Assembly: GCF_006965445.1 (NCBI RefSeq)
Contig: NZ_CP041356.1
Location: 2,418,001-2,482,000 of the forward strand
Source of the DNA: Lactococcus protaetiae
GTDB lineage: Bacteria; Bacillota; Bacilli; Lactobacillales; Streptococcaceae
Direction: 5' to 3'
DNA: 64,000 nucleotides
Shown here: positions 10,192-18,763 of the stretch, piece by piece
Layout: the number at the start of each line of letters is the position of its first letter
How positions within the stretch are numbered: position 1 is the first letter of the stretch
Notes under the pieces: generated by a model
What the model was told of the DNA's origin: nothing
The model's database searches: none
Seen by the model: the letters and a program-made list of their open reading frames with translations, nothing else
Position numbers and translations under genes: made by a program

Positions 10192-10248
10192 ATAGACCTA
10201 ACTAAAATTAATTTTGACATGGCATTTTTATTGACAAGTCCACTTTTT

Positions 10249-10420
10249 TATCGAAGCAAGTGCGTGCTGCTTTAGCAGCTAGCTTCGCATGACCATTGGC
10301 TGTAAGTCCCTAAAGTGCCAACTCCAAATGGCAATCAAACGGACAGCGAAGATAGCGACTAGAGAAAATGAACAAATGTTTTATGAAACTCCCACTGAAT
10401 AAGTCTTGACTTCATTATCT
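10249..10420. repeat. A-type repeat upstream of pstC
   Basis: Left end TATCGAAGCAAGTGCGTGCT, right end ACTCCCACTGAATAAGTCTTGACTTCATT, written here as its last 14 bases GTCTTGACTTCATT. Inner modules include AGCTTCGCATGACC and GGCAATCAAACGGACAGCG. Confidence 0.8.
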
Positions 10421-10506
10421 TAAAGTTCGGATTTTGTTCACAAATCAAAGCTGACTCTCGCCAGCCTCGATTTACTAAAATTTTTTTCTGTCAGTAAGTA
10501 ATAGTT

Positions 10507-10815
10507 TTGAAGTGATTACTTCATCAGTGGGAGATTCTTTTTTCCACCACCAATGCTAGCTTACATCAAAGATATGAGGTCACCTGTCCCTGAAGTCTAA
10601 GCGCTAAGACCCTAGGGCAGTAGAACGAAAGCAGAGCTTGCCACTTCGCCTTATCGCTTTTAGCGAGTTGCGATTTCGACTAGGCACGTCCGTGCCGTAG
10701 CGAGAATCGACAGCGCAGTGAAACGGAGATAGAGCGAATGGACAGTGAGAGATGGTGCTGCTTATCCCACCACCTAAAGAGGTGGGGATGTAGCACGCAC
10801 TTGCTTGGTTAAAAG
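10507..10815. repeat. A-type repeat between pstS2 and pstC
   Basis: Opposite orientation to its neighbour at 10249-10420. It begins TTTGAAGTGATTACTTCATC and ends GCACGCACTTGCTTGGTTAAA. The hairpins are CCACCACCTAAAGAGGTGG and the degenerate AGTGGGAGATTC. The two A copies face each other within 90 bp. Confidence 0.8.
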
Positions 10816-10854
10816 TATCGTGATAATCACGACTGTATGCTTGCTTCAAAAGCA

Positions 10855-11706
10855 TTATTTTACCTTTGTTACTGTACCGTTAGCATCACGATCCACCTTC
10901 ATCTCGGAAACACGGATGTATCCGAGTTCTTCAAGAGTTTTTTTATCATTTTTGACATACTCTATAAACCGATTTTCTATTTTGTTATCATTAGATTTGT
11001 TGGTATACATATGCTCGTAAGACCAGATTTTCCATTCATTCGTCTTAACATTATCATATGTTGGTTTGACATTATCAACATTCAATGCTTTAACTCCTGG
11101 CTTTTCTGTGTAACTAAAAGCAACATAAGAAATTGCACCTGGTGTTTGACCAACAAGCTGAACAACTGAACCAGAAGCATCTTGTGTCGGACCATTGATT
11201 TCTGTAGCATTATTTAATCCGTACTTATCAAAGTTCACTCGTGTTCCAGAACCTGCAGTACGACCAATGACAGTAATTTTTTGATTTTGACCGCCAACTT
11301 GCTTCCAATTTGTAATTTTCCCAGTGAATATATCAATCAATTGTTGTTGAGTCAGATTTGACACCTTCAAACTTTTATTGACAATCGGTGCAAAGCCAAT
11401 TACCGCAACCTTATGGTCAGTAATTTTATTTGCCGCAATACCCGATTTTTCTTCTGCGAAAATATCTGAATTTCCGATTTGAAATGAACCCGCTGCAACC
11501 TGAGCAAGTCCCACACCAGAACCACCGCCTTGAACCATGATAATATCTTCTGGATTCTGTTTCATATAATCCATTGAAGCATGCTCAACCATAGGTTGCA
11601 AAGCTGTCGAGCCACCTGCAGTAACTTGCTTATTACCAGCACCACAAGCCGATAAAACTGCTAAAGCAGATGCCGCTACTAAAGCGATAAAAATTTTCTT
11701 CTTCAT
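10855..11706 (-). CDS. pstS: Phosphate-binding lipoprotein PstS2
   Basis: Extracytoplasmic phosphate receptor, 283 residues, with a lipoprotein signal MKKKIFIALVAASALAVLSAC and Cys near residue 21. Family motifs are GGSTALQPM, GGGSGVGL and GRTAGSGTRVNFD, which line the phosphate site. It is about 60 percent similar by eye to PstS1 next door, so the pair is a tandem duplication (pstE/pstF in L. lactis terms). The 29 nt from its ATG are repeated exactly, inverted, at 12024-12052. A TATAAT at 11712-11717 ends only 6 nt before the ATG, so a transcript from it would be almost leaderless. Confidence 0.95.
   Translation of the reverse strand: MKKKIFIALVAASALAVLSACGAGNKQVTAGGSTALQPMVEHASMDYMKQNPEDIIMVQGGGSGVGLAQVAAGSFQIGNSDIFAEEKSGIAANKITDHKVAVIGFAPIVNKSLKVSNLTQQQLIDIFTGKITNWKQVGGQNQKITVIGRTAGSGTRVNFDKYGLNNATEINGPTQDASGSVVQLVGQTPGAISYVAFSYTEKPGVKALNVDNVKPTYDNVKTNEWKIWSYEHMYTNKSNDNKIENRFIEYVKNDKKTLEELGYIRVSEMKVDRDANGTVTKVK
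11678..11706 (-). repeat. 29-bp inverted repeat, copy 1 (pstS2 start)
   Basis: The first 29 nt of the pstS2 coding sequence, beginning with its ATG. The same 29 nt occur at 12024-12052 on the + strand with no mismatch. Confidence 0.9.
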
Positions 11707-11760
11707 GCCTTAATTATATCATAAGGGCTGTATAATTTAAGAGAAATGACAGCGTTTTTA

Positions 11761-11777
11761 TGTAAATAATTTGTAAA
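11761..11777 (-). promoter_or_regulatory. Partial Pho box upstream of pstS2
   Basis: Two TTTACA hexamers on the minus strand at 11772-11777 and 11761-11766, with the 11-bp period typical of PhoP binding sites. Flanking repeats are degenerate. A weaker copy of the box before pstS1. Confidence 0.5.
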
Positions 11778-11781
11778 CGAA

Positions 11782-12023
11782 ACAGGAAATTGCCCATCTC
11801 CATAACGGAAGTGAGCAAGTATATTCCTGTCTTTTTTAAAAAAGAATGAAGAAAATTTTTAACGCCTCAAAATGTGCGTTAGTTTGCCAAAACTGCTTAC
11901 GAGTATTTGGCAAAGTGAGAGACTAGACAGACTTATAGGAATTCATCTGTCTTGCTTATATAAGTAACTGACAGAATTCTTGTCAGTACTGACAAAACAT
12001 AAAGCGACAAAAGATTTTGATTT
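11782..12023. other. Spacer between the pstS genes
   Basis: No gene. It holds a long imperfect hairpin AACAGGAAAT ... ATTCCTGTCTTTTTT (11781-11836, + orientation) and a CTGACAGAATTCTTGTCAG pair followed by a 16-bp GTCAGTACTGAC palindrome near 11969-11993. Confidence 0.4.
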
Positions 12024-12052
12024 ATGAAGAAGAAAATTTTTATCGCTTTAGT
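12024..12052 (+). repeat. 29-bp inverted repeat, copy 2 (pstS1 3' region)
   Basis: Identical to the first 29 nt of the pstS2 coding sequence but on the opposite strand. In frame it would encode only an 11-residue peptide before TAA. Read on the minus strand as the pstS1 3' region, it is perfectly antisense to the pstS2 start. TAAAGCGA / TCGCTTTA around it can also form a local hairpin. Confidence 0.9.
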
Positions 12053-12062
12053 TTATTAAGAA

Positions 12063-12097
12063 AGAGGCTGATTGATTCCTGCTTGTACCAATCAGCA
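12063..12097 (-). terminator. Weak terminator after pstS1
   Basis: GCTGATTG, loop, CAATCAGC followed on the minus strand by CTCTTTCTT. The poor U-tract suggests partial read-through into pstS2. Confidence 0.55.
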
Positions 12098-12104
12098 CAT
12101 GGTA

Positions 12105-13001
12105 TTATTTATTAGTTACATTTCCGTCAGCATCACGGCTAACTTTCATGTCACTTACAGGGATATAACCCAGTTTTTTGATATCTGTTGTATCATTGGC
12201 AATGTATTTGATGAATGCTTTATCAGCAGCACTTTCTTTTTTAGCGTTTGTATACATATGCTCATAAGACCAAACTTTATAATCATTTGTTGCAACATTT
12301 TCTTCTGTTGGTTCAACACCATCAATAGAAACTGCTTTAATATCTTTGCTTGTATCAACGTATGAGAGAGCAACGTATGAAACAGCGCCTGGTGTTTGTC
12401 CTACCATTGTTACAACTGAACCAGAAGCATCTTGTGTTGGACCATTGACTTCTGTTGCACCACCAAGAGCGAATTTATCAAAGTTTACACGTGTACCAGA
12501 GCCTTCTGTACGACCGATGACAGTAATCTTTTGGTCAGGTCCACCCACTTGTTTCCAGTTGGTCACTTTTCCAGTAAATACATCTTGAAGTTGTTGTGAA
12601 GTCAAATTTTTCACGTCAATCTTAGCATTTACGATTGGAGCAAAACCAACAACTGCTACTTTGTGGTCAGTAATTGCTGAAGCATCAATACCAGATTTTT
12701 CTTCCGCAAAAATATCAGAGTTCCCGATTTGGAATGAACCTGCAGCAACTTGAGTCAATCCAACACCAGAACCACCACCTTGAACAGTGACTTGAACATT
12801 AGGGTTTTTAGCCATAAATTCAGTTGAAGCTTGTTGTGCCAATGGTTGGAGCGCAGTCGAACCACCTGCAATAATTTTACCTGACAATGCTTTATCAGAT
12901 GAACTAGTGGAAGTAGATGATGAACCATTAGATGAACCACATGCCGCTAGAGTCAAAAGTGCGCTACCGGCAACAAGAGCAACAAGAATTTGTTTTTTCA
13001 T
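12105..13001 (-). CDS. pstS: Phosphate-binding lipoprotein PstS1
   Basis: Phosphate receptor lipoprotein, 298 residues. The signal is MKKQILVALVAGSALLTLAAC with lipobox Cys near 21, followed by a Ser-rich linker (SSNGSSSTSTSSSD). The binding motifs GGSTALQPL, GGGSGVGL and GRTEGSGTRVNFD match PstS2. I chose the ATG at 13001, preceded by GGAGAAAC; the longer frame adds five residues without a ribosome site. It is the first gene of the pst locus and lies directly behind a four-repeat Pho box promoter, so it should be the strongest expressed gene under phosphate limitation. Confidence 0.96.
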   Translation of the reverse strand: MKKQILVALVAGSALLTLAACGSSNGSSSTSTSSSDKALSGKIIAGGSTALQPLAQQASTEFMAKNPNVQVTVQGGGSGVGLTQVAAGSFQIGNSDIFAEEKSGIDASAITDHKVAVVGFAPIVNAKIDVKNLTSQQLQDVFTGKVTNWKQVGGPDQKITVIGRTEGSGTRVNFDKFALGGATEVNGPTQDASGSVVTMVGQTPGAVSYVALSYVDTSKDIKAVSIDGVEPTEENVATNDYKVWSYEHMYTNAKKESAADKAFIKYIANDTTDIKKLGYIPVSDMKVSRDADGNVTNK

Positions 13002-13061
13002 GAGAAGTTTCTCCAATTAATTTCTAAATAAGTTTGTTAAGCACCTTTTGCTTACAAAACT

Positions 13062-13127
13062 ATTCTATCATCAAAATGCCTCTCCAAATGTAAACCCTTG
13101 GTAAATACTAAGTAAATGAAATGTAAA
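13062..13127 (-). promoter_or_regulatory. Pho box promoter of the pst operon
   Basis: Four hexamers TTTACA, TTTACT, TTTACC, TTTACA read on the minus strand at 13127-13122, 13116-13111, 13105-13100 and 13094-13089, exactly 11 bp apart. The -10 is TAGAAT at 13067-13062. The hexamer nearest the gene falls in the -35 zone, the arrangement of PhoP-activated promoters in Firmicutes. No PhoP/PhoR genes are in the window. Confidence 0.85.
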
Positions 13128-13231
13128 CAGAATAAATTCACTCAAAAAATCACCTATCAGCATCGTAAACTCTGTCAGTACAATAAGATTTAATGCCATT
13201 TTACTTCTAAAAACCCTTTTCTTTTTTTTGT

Positions 13232-13378
13232 TGTTACACCTAGAGGTTATACCCTAAATTCAGTGGTGAGTTACCCTTTTATCAGTCGCATTGCCTTTTA
13301 CTCTTGCTGCTTTAGCAGCTGGAGAAAATGGACAAATGTTTTACGAAACTCCCACTGAATAAGGCTTGACTTCATTAA
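13232..13378. repeat. Truncated A-type repeat
   Basis: Only the right-hand part is clear: TTACACCTAGAGGTTATACCC, AATGGACAAATGTTTTACG and AATAAGGCTTGACTTCATT. The AAGTGCGTGCT end is missing. Confidence 0.6.
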
Positions 13379-13387
13379 ATCAACCCA

Positions 13388-13442
13388 ACAAAAAAACGGT
13401 CAGCATTTTGACCGTTTTGTCAGTACACTGACAGAATTTATT
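13388..13442. terminator. smpB terminator plus CTGTCAG pair
   Basis: AAACGGTCAAAATGCTGACCGTTTTTTT on the minus strand is a good intrinsic terminator for smpB. Fused to it is TTGTCAGTACACTGACAG, a CTGTCAG pair with a six-base centre. Confidence 0.75.
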
Positions 13443-13537
13443 ACCGTTCGTCAGTAGATATGCGCTTCGCTTTTGAACATATACAAACCTTTAGCAACAG
13501 CAACTTCAATGAAAACAACGCTATCCTCATCAGTTAA

Positions 13538-14005
13538 TCAGCGATTATAAGACTTGAGTTGCCTTGCAATATCTCGATTTTGGTCTTTACGCTTGAGCGT
13601 TTCACGTTTATCATACTGCTTTTTCCCGCGCGCAAGTCCCATCAATACCTTAGCAAATCCGTTTTTCAGATACACTTTCAATGGAATAAATGTTACGCCC
13701 GTTCCCGCTAATTCTTTGTCAATCTTAGCAATTTCTTTCTTATTAAGCAGCAACTTTCGCGTTCTCAACTCATCCACATTAAAAATATTTCCCTGCTCAA
13801 AAGGTGCAATATGCACATTTGATAACCATACCTCACCATTTCTTACACGTGCAAAACCATCTTTTAACTGTATTTTAGACTGTCTGACAGACTTTATTTC
13901 CGTTCCTGTCAGCACAATTCCAGCCTCAAAAGTTTCAAAAATTTCATAATCGTGCCTTGCTTTTTTATTTTGCGCTAACGGCTTATCCTCTGTGTTTTTT
14001 ACCAT
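13538..14005 (-). CDS. smpB: tmRNA-binding protein SmpB
   Basis: RNA-binding partner of tmRNA in trans-translation, which rescues ribosomes stalled on broken mRNA. The 155 residues include an OB-fold barrel with [27 protein letters not shown], GxxxLxGxHI-type [17 protein letters not shown], and the C-terminal basic tail [21 protein letters not shown] that enters the decoding centre. Full length. The tmRNA gene itself is not in the window. The next gene upstream on the same strand is the HxlR regulator, about 20 bp away. Confidence 0.96.
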   Translation of the reverse strand: MVKNTEDKPLAQNKKARHDYEIFETFEAGIVLTGTEIKSVRQSKIQLKDGFARVRNGEVWLSNVHIAPFEQGNIFNVDELRTRKLLLNKKEIAKIDKELAGTGVTFIPLKVYLKNGFAKVLMGLARGKKQYDKRETLKRKDQNRDIARQLKSYNR

Positions 14006-14026
14006 AAATTCATTTTACCACATCAT

Positions 14027-14329
14027 TCAAAGATTTTCTCGTCCCCATGCATCCAATGCTTGCATAAAAGGAACAAGCTCCCTCCCTTTATCTGTCAAAT
14101 AATATTCCACATGAGGAGGAATCGTTTGGAAATCCTTACGAGCAACTAGATTTTTCTCAATCAAAGTTTCCAACGAACGTGTTAACATCACATTTGTAAT
14201 TCCCTTAACTTCGCGCCGCAACTGATTAAACCGAATCCCTTCCCTCTTACAAATTGCCCATAAAATATTCACTTTCCATTTTCCACCAAAAACATCCATC
14301 ACACGACGAACCCCACATTCCTCAATCAT
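14027..14329 (-). CDS. HxlR-family transcriptional regulator
   Basis: Winged-helix DNA-binding protein of 100 residues. The HxlR signature is clear: CGVRRVMDVFGGKWKVNILWAIC at residues 4-26, then FNQLRREVKGITNVMLTRSLETLIEKNLVAR as recognition helix and wing. Cys4 resembles the redox-sensing Cys of several HxlR regulators (inference). Such regulators often control a nearby nitroreductase or oxidoreductase, and a nitroreductase lies about 840 bp away on the other strand, with A and C repeats between. Confidence 0.88.
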   Translation of the reverse strand: MIEECGVRRVMDVFGGKWKVNILWAICKREGIRFNQLRREVKGITNVMLTRSLETLIEKNLVARKDFQTIPPHVEYYLTDKGRELVPFMQALDAWGRENL

Positions 14330-14450
14330 ATTTTTCTCCCATCTAAAAATTTACAGTAACAAAAAAGTGCGTACTTATATTTTATAATTCATTATACTAT
14401 AATATCTTTATACAACTCACACTTCAAAACTCTCAAAAGCTGAAGAAATC

Positions 14451-14650
14451 TTTTTATCGAAGCAAGTGCGTGCTGACTCCCCTTGAGATAAGCAACACTA
14501 GCATTTGCTTTCGTTAGGTTCTTGGCGCTTTAGCGATGAGATTTGAATTTGTTACTTTAGCAACTTTGCGAAATTGCCAGTGTTCGTGAGGTCACCCTAA
14601 CAATTAGTGGAGAAGAAAGAATCCCCGCCAATGAAGTAATCACTTCAACA
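14451..14650. repeat. A-type repeat
   Basis: Left end TATCGAAGCAAGTGCGTGCT, right end CCAATGAAGTAATCACTTCAA. It carries a degenerate TTAGTGGAGAAGAAAGAATCC hairpin. Confidence 0.75.
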
Positions 14651-14659
14651 GAGTTTGTT

Positions 14660-15158
14660 CTCCTTGAAATGAGTGAAAAAAGATAAATCGTACTTAGAAG
14701 CTCTGATCCCCATGCAATCTCCTATCTATGTGCTTTCAACACTCCGCTGTTCTTTTGCTTGCATCATCTTCGCTTCGCTATCCATTCGTTCTATCTCCGC
14801 TTTAATCTACTTCCGATTTCACTATCTCCGCAACTTCGTTGCTTCGCTGTCCATGCTCGCTACGGTGCTACGTGATTTGCACGCCGTTCTATGAACGGTC
14901 TCCGCAACTCTGTTGCTCCGCTGTCCTTTTGCTTATCTGCTAAAGCAGTAAGAGCAAAAGGCAAAGCACCTAGTCGCAGTGGCAACAACTAGCATAGCCG
15001 TTGCTGCTTTAGCGCCAACGGCTATCCTATAAGTGGCAAGTTCAAATCGCAATCCAGCAAAGCTCGCAAGACGAAATGGTAAGAGCAAGAGGCAAAGTTC
15101 CAAGAGCTAAGTAGCATTTTTTATCATTTCAAAGCAGCCAGACTCATATCTTATTCAC
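14660..15158. repeat. C-type modular repeat upstream of the nitroreductase
   Basis: Begins TCTCCTTGAAATGAGTGAAAAAAG and ends TTCAAAGCAGCCAGACTCATATCTTATT, both found again near the right edge of the window. The inside contains GTGCTACGTGATTTGCACGCCGTTC and AAGACGAAATGGTAAGAGCAAG, modules shared with A and B elements. The end is 12 bp from the ATG of the nitroreductase and probably shapes its upstream region. Confidence 0.6.
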
Positions 15159-15169
15159 AAGGAGAAAAA

Positions 15170-15781
15170 ATGTCACCACTCGAATTTTTAGATGCACGTT
15201 CCTCAGTCAGAGCGTTCGATCCCAATGCCAAAATCAGCACTGAAGAAATCAAGAACATTTTGTCACACGCTGCAAATGCCCCTTCCAGCAACAATTTTCA
15301 ACCCTGGAAAGTCATCGTCATTAAAAATAAAGCCAAACAGAAAATTTTAAAAACCTTCTCAGCAAATCAAAAACAAGTCGAAGATTCATCTGCTGTTTTC
15401 CTTATTTTGGGTGATAAATCCGCCTATGATATTCAAAAAATTATGGACTTCAACCTTAGAAACAACATTATTCACCAAGATGAGCTTAGAGAAAAAATAG
15501 AACGAGTAACAACTTATCTTCAACTACATCCTGAAGACATTGAAAATGAAGGCTTACGTTTTGATGTTGGGCTTTTTTCGATGAATCTGATGTATGTCGT
15601 AAGAGCTTTTGGATACGAATCCGTGCCAATGCGTGGTGTATTTTTTGATAAAATTATGGATTATTTAAACATTCCAAAAACCTATGAACCTATCCTCATG
15701 CTCCCTGTTGGCAAAGCTTTACAGCCTGGTTTTCCACACCTTCGCTATCCCATTGATGAATTTTCAAATATCATCGAATAG
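15170..15781 (+). CDS. Nitroreductase family protein
   Basis: Flavin (FMN) oxidoreductase, 203 residues. It has the N-terminal RSSVRAFD and SHAANAPSSNNFQPWKVIVI segments that bind FMN, and the C-terminal MLPVGKA near 185. Such enzymes reduce nitroaromatics, quinones or flavins with NAD(P)H; the physiological substrate cannot be read from sequence. The start at 15170 has AAGGAG at good spacing. It converges on alaS and shares a terminator with it. Confidence 0.85.
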   Translation: MSPLEFLDARSSVRAFDPNAKISTEEIKNILSHAANAPSSNNFQPWKVIVIKNKAKQKILKTFSANQKQVEDSSAVFLILGDKSAYDIQKIMDFNLRNNIIHQDELREKIERVTTYLQLHPEDIENEGLRFDVGLFSMNLMYVVRAFGYESVPMRGVFFDKIMDYLNIPKTYEPILMLPVGKALQPGFPHLRYPIDEFSNIIE

Positions 15782-15782
15782 A

Positions 15783-15813
15783 AAAACTATCGCAAAATCT
15801 TGCGATAGTTTTT
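15783..15813. terminator. Bidirectional terminator between nitroreductase and alaS
   Basis: AAAAACTATCGCAA, loop, TTGCGATAGTTTTT: perfect stem with A and T runs on both sides, between convergent genes. Confidence 0.85.
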
Positions 15814-15817
15814 ACTT

Positions 15818-18435
15818 TTATACTAATTTTTCACTAACTCTATCCAAGAGTACCCCAATACCAGCAGTATTAGAACCACCAGCCATCGCCATGTCTGGCT
15901 TACCGCCACCTCGGCCATCAATCAATGGAGCAAGTTCTTTAACCAAATTTCCTGCTTTGACCTCTGATGATTTGCTTGCCACCAAAAGACTTACTTTTTC
16001 ACCAATTTTTGCAACAAGCACTAGCACATCTGAGCGCTCCTTTTGTTTCCAAATATCTGCAAGTTGGCGCAAACCATTTGCATCAGGGACAGATACCTCA
16101 CTAGCAACAAAAGTCAAATCTCCTACTGATTGTACATTTTTGAAAATTTCATCTGACTGACTTGCTGCAAGTTTTCCTGCTAAAGCCTCATTTTCTTTCT
16201 GAGCGGTTTTTAGCTCATCTTGAAGACTCGAAACCTTTGCTACCACTTGTGATATTTGCGGTGCCTTGATTACCCCTGCTACCTCATTCAAAGTATTTTC
16301 AGCCTCCTTAAAGGCTTCATAAGCTTTTTGACCCGTCACTGCAATAATCCGACGAACACCAGATCCGATTCCTTCTTCTTTGATAATCTTGAACAGACCA
16401 ATTTCAGAAGTTGTTGCTGTATGTGTTCCTCCACAAAGCTCCACCGAATAATCACCAATTTTCACAACTCGAACAACTTTTCCATATTTTTCACCAAAAA
16501 GTGCCATTGCTCCCATTGATTTCGCTGTTTCCACATCTGTTTCAATCGTATCAACTTTTATAGATTGCCAAATCACTTCATTAACCTGACGTTCAATCGC
16601 TGCTAATTCCTCTTTTGTCACTTGTGCAAAGTGAGTGAAGTCAAAACGGAGGAAGTCAACTTCATTAAGTGATCCTGCTTGTAAGGCATGATTACCTACA
16701 ATATGATGAAGCGCTGCATGAAGTAAATGAGTCGCCGTATGATTTTTAACAACGGCATTACGCCGCTCTACATCAATCTCTAGAGTATAAGTATCACCGA
16801 CCTTGAGTGTTGATAAAATTTCTACTTGGTGTAGATTTTGTCCATGAGGAGCGTGTTGCACATCTAAAACATTTGCCACCACTTGGCCAGAAGCATTTTT
16901 TATCACACCGTGGTCAGCAACTTGTCCACCCATTTCAGCATAAAATGGAGTGACATCAAATACAAGTTGAGCTGTACCAGTTACATTTTCAACAAGTTCA
17001 TTATCTTTAACTGCTACCAACAATTTCGCTTGTGCTACTTTATCTTCATAAAGGAAAGTTGATTCAACCTCAATTGAAGACAAAGTTTCATTTTGAGCGC
17101 CCATTGAGCCACCCTTAACCACTGCACTCCGCGCTCTGTCTTGCTGCTCTTTCATTGCAGCTTTGAAACCTTCATGGTCAATCTTGAAGCCTTCATCATA
17201 AGCAAGTTCCTCTGTTAATTCGACTGGGAAACCATACGTATCATAAAGACGGAAAATATCTTCTCCATCAAGTGTATCTTTCCCCTCAGCTTTGAGCTTA
17301 GTCAGGAGTTCATCAATCAACTTTTGTCCCGCATCAATGGTTCGATTAAATGTTTCTTCTTCACGATCAATAATCTGCATGATAAAGTCTTGCTTTTCAA
17401 GCACTTCAGGATAGTAACTTTGCATGATTTTTCCAACAGTTGGAACTAATGACGCCAAGAATTTGCCTTGAATACCTAATTTTTTCCCATGCATAACAGC
17501 ACGGCGTAGCAAACGACGTAAAACATAGCCCCGTCCTTCATTTCCAGGCAATGCCCCATCACCAATAGCGAAACTCAATGAACGAATATGGTCCGCAATA
17601 ACCTTAAAACTCATGTTTTCTCCATCAGAATCATAAGTTTTTCCAGATAGTTTCTCAATTTCACGAATAATAGGGAGAAAAAGGTCAGTATCAAAGTTAG
17701 TTTTTCCACCTTGAATGATACAAACCATACGCTCCAACCCCATACCTGTATCTATATTTTTCTGAGGCAATTCAGGATATTCTGAACGTGGGATTGCAGG
17801 ATTAGCATTAAATTGAGAAAGGACAATATTCCAGATTTCAATATAACGGTCATTTTCAATATCATCTGCTAGTAACTTTAATCCGACGTGTTCTGGATCA
17901 TATGTCTCACCACGGTCGAAGAAAATTTCTGTATCTGGTCCCGAAGGTCCAGCCCCAATTTCCCAAAAATTATCCTCAATAGGAACAAGGTGGAAGGGTC
18001 AACTCCGACTTCTACCCAACGATTAAAGGTATCTTTATCATCAGGATAATAAGTAATGTATAATTTTTCAGCTGGAAATTCAAACCATTCTTTACTTGTC
18101 AACAGTTCCCAAGCATAAGCAATCGCTTCTTTACGGAAATAATCACCAATAGAAAAATTCCCCAACATCTCAAACATCGTATGATGACGTGCTGTTTTAC
18201 CTACATTTTCAATATCATTTGTCCGAATTGCCTTTTGTGCATTAGTAATTCTAGGATTTTCTGGAACAACTGAACCATCAAAATATTTTTTCAATGTTGC
18301 AACACCAGAATTAATCCAAAGTAAAGTTGGATCATTTACTGGTACAAGACTTTGTGAAGGTTCTACTGTATGATTTTTTGATTTAAAAAATTCAAGAAAC
18401 ATTTGACGAACTTCTGCTGAAGTCATGGTTTTCAT
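15818..18435 (-). CDS. alaS: Alanyl-tRNA synthetase, interrupted by a one-base deletion
   Basis: Charges tRNA-Ala. As given the reading frame is broken. An N-terminal part (18435 down to 17878) holds the aminoacylation core, with [14 protein letters not shown] and [16 protein letters not shown]. The rest (to 15818) holds [14 protein letters not shown], the editing domain with [12 protein letters not shown] and CGGTHTATT, and the C-Ala domain with [15 protein letters not shown]. At about 17995-18000 the minus strand reads GACCCTTCCACC; restoring one C gives the family sequence [22 protein letters not shown]-type. With it the gene encodes 872 residues, the standard length. Because alaS is essential, I read this as a sequence error in a short homopolymer. 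Start at 18435 after AAAGGAG. Confidence 0.93.
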
Positions 18436-18604
18436 TAAGATTTCTCCTTTAGACTTTCCACTATCCATTTTATAGTTAGTCTTACTTTTCCATTAAGCGT
18501 CTAACCTATTTAGAAAGGGAAATTCATTTCAAATTATTATTTATTTATTTTAATTTGTGTGTTTATTCACAATAAAACGATAAAAAACTACCGTAAACAA
18601 AGGG

Positions 18605-18760
18605 CGCATACAGTTAAATACCGCGGTACCACCCTTATTCACGATAGAATTTCTATCATCTCTTTTGATTGTCAAAGCAGTTTTCTCTGCTATTTAAGCA
18701 CTGTTGTTTTAACCTACTCATTTTCAGCACCATGAGCTCTCTGCAAAGTTAAAGTTTTAA
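18605..18760 (-). promoter_or_regulatory. T-box leader of alaS
   Basis: On the minus strand AAGGGTGGTACCGCG (18639-18625) is the T-box, followed by GCGCCC as terminator strand. Upstream, GGTGCTGAAAATGAGTAGG carries a GCT alanine codon in the expected specifier position. The leader starts within a few bases of the prsA stop codon, so its promoter is unclear; it may be read from the prsA transcript. Confidence 0.9.
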
Positions 18761-18763
18761 TTA

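Noticed and set aside
15818-18435. alaS as two natural split genes
   Set aside because: The missing residues between the parts are encoded without a gap in the other frame; one base restores the standard length.
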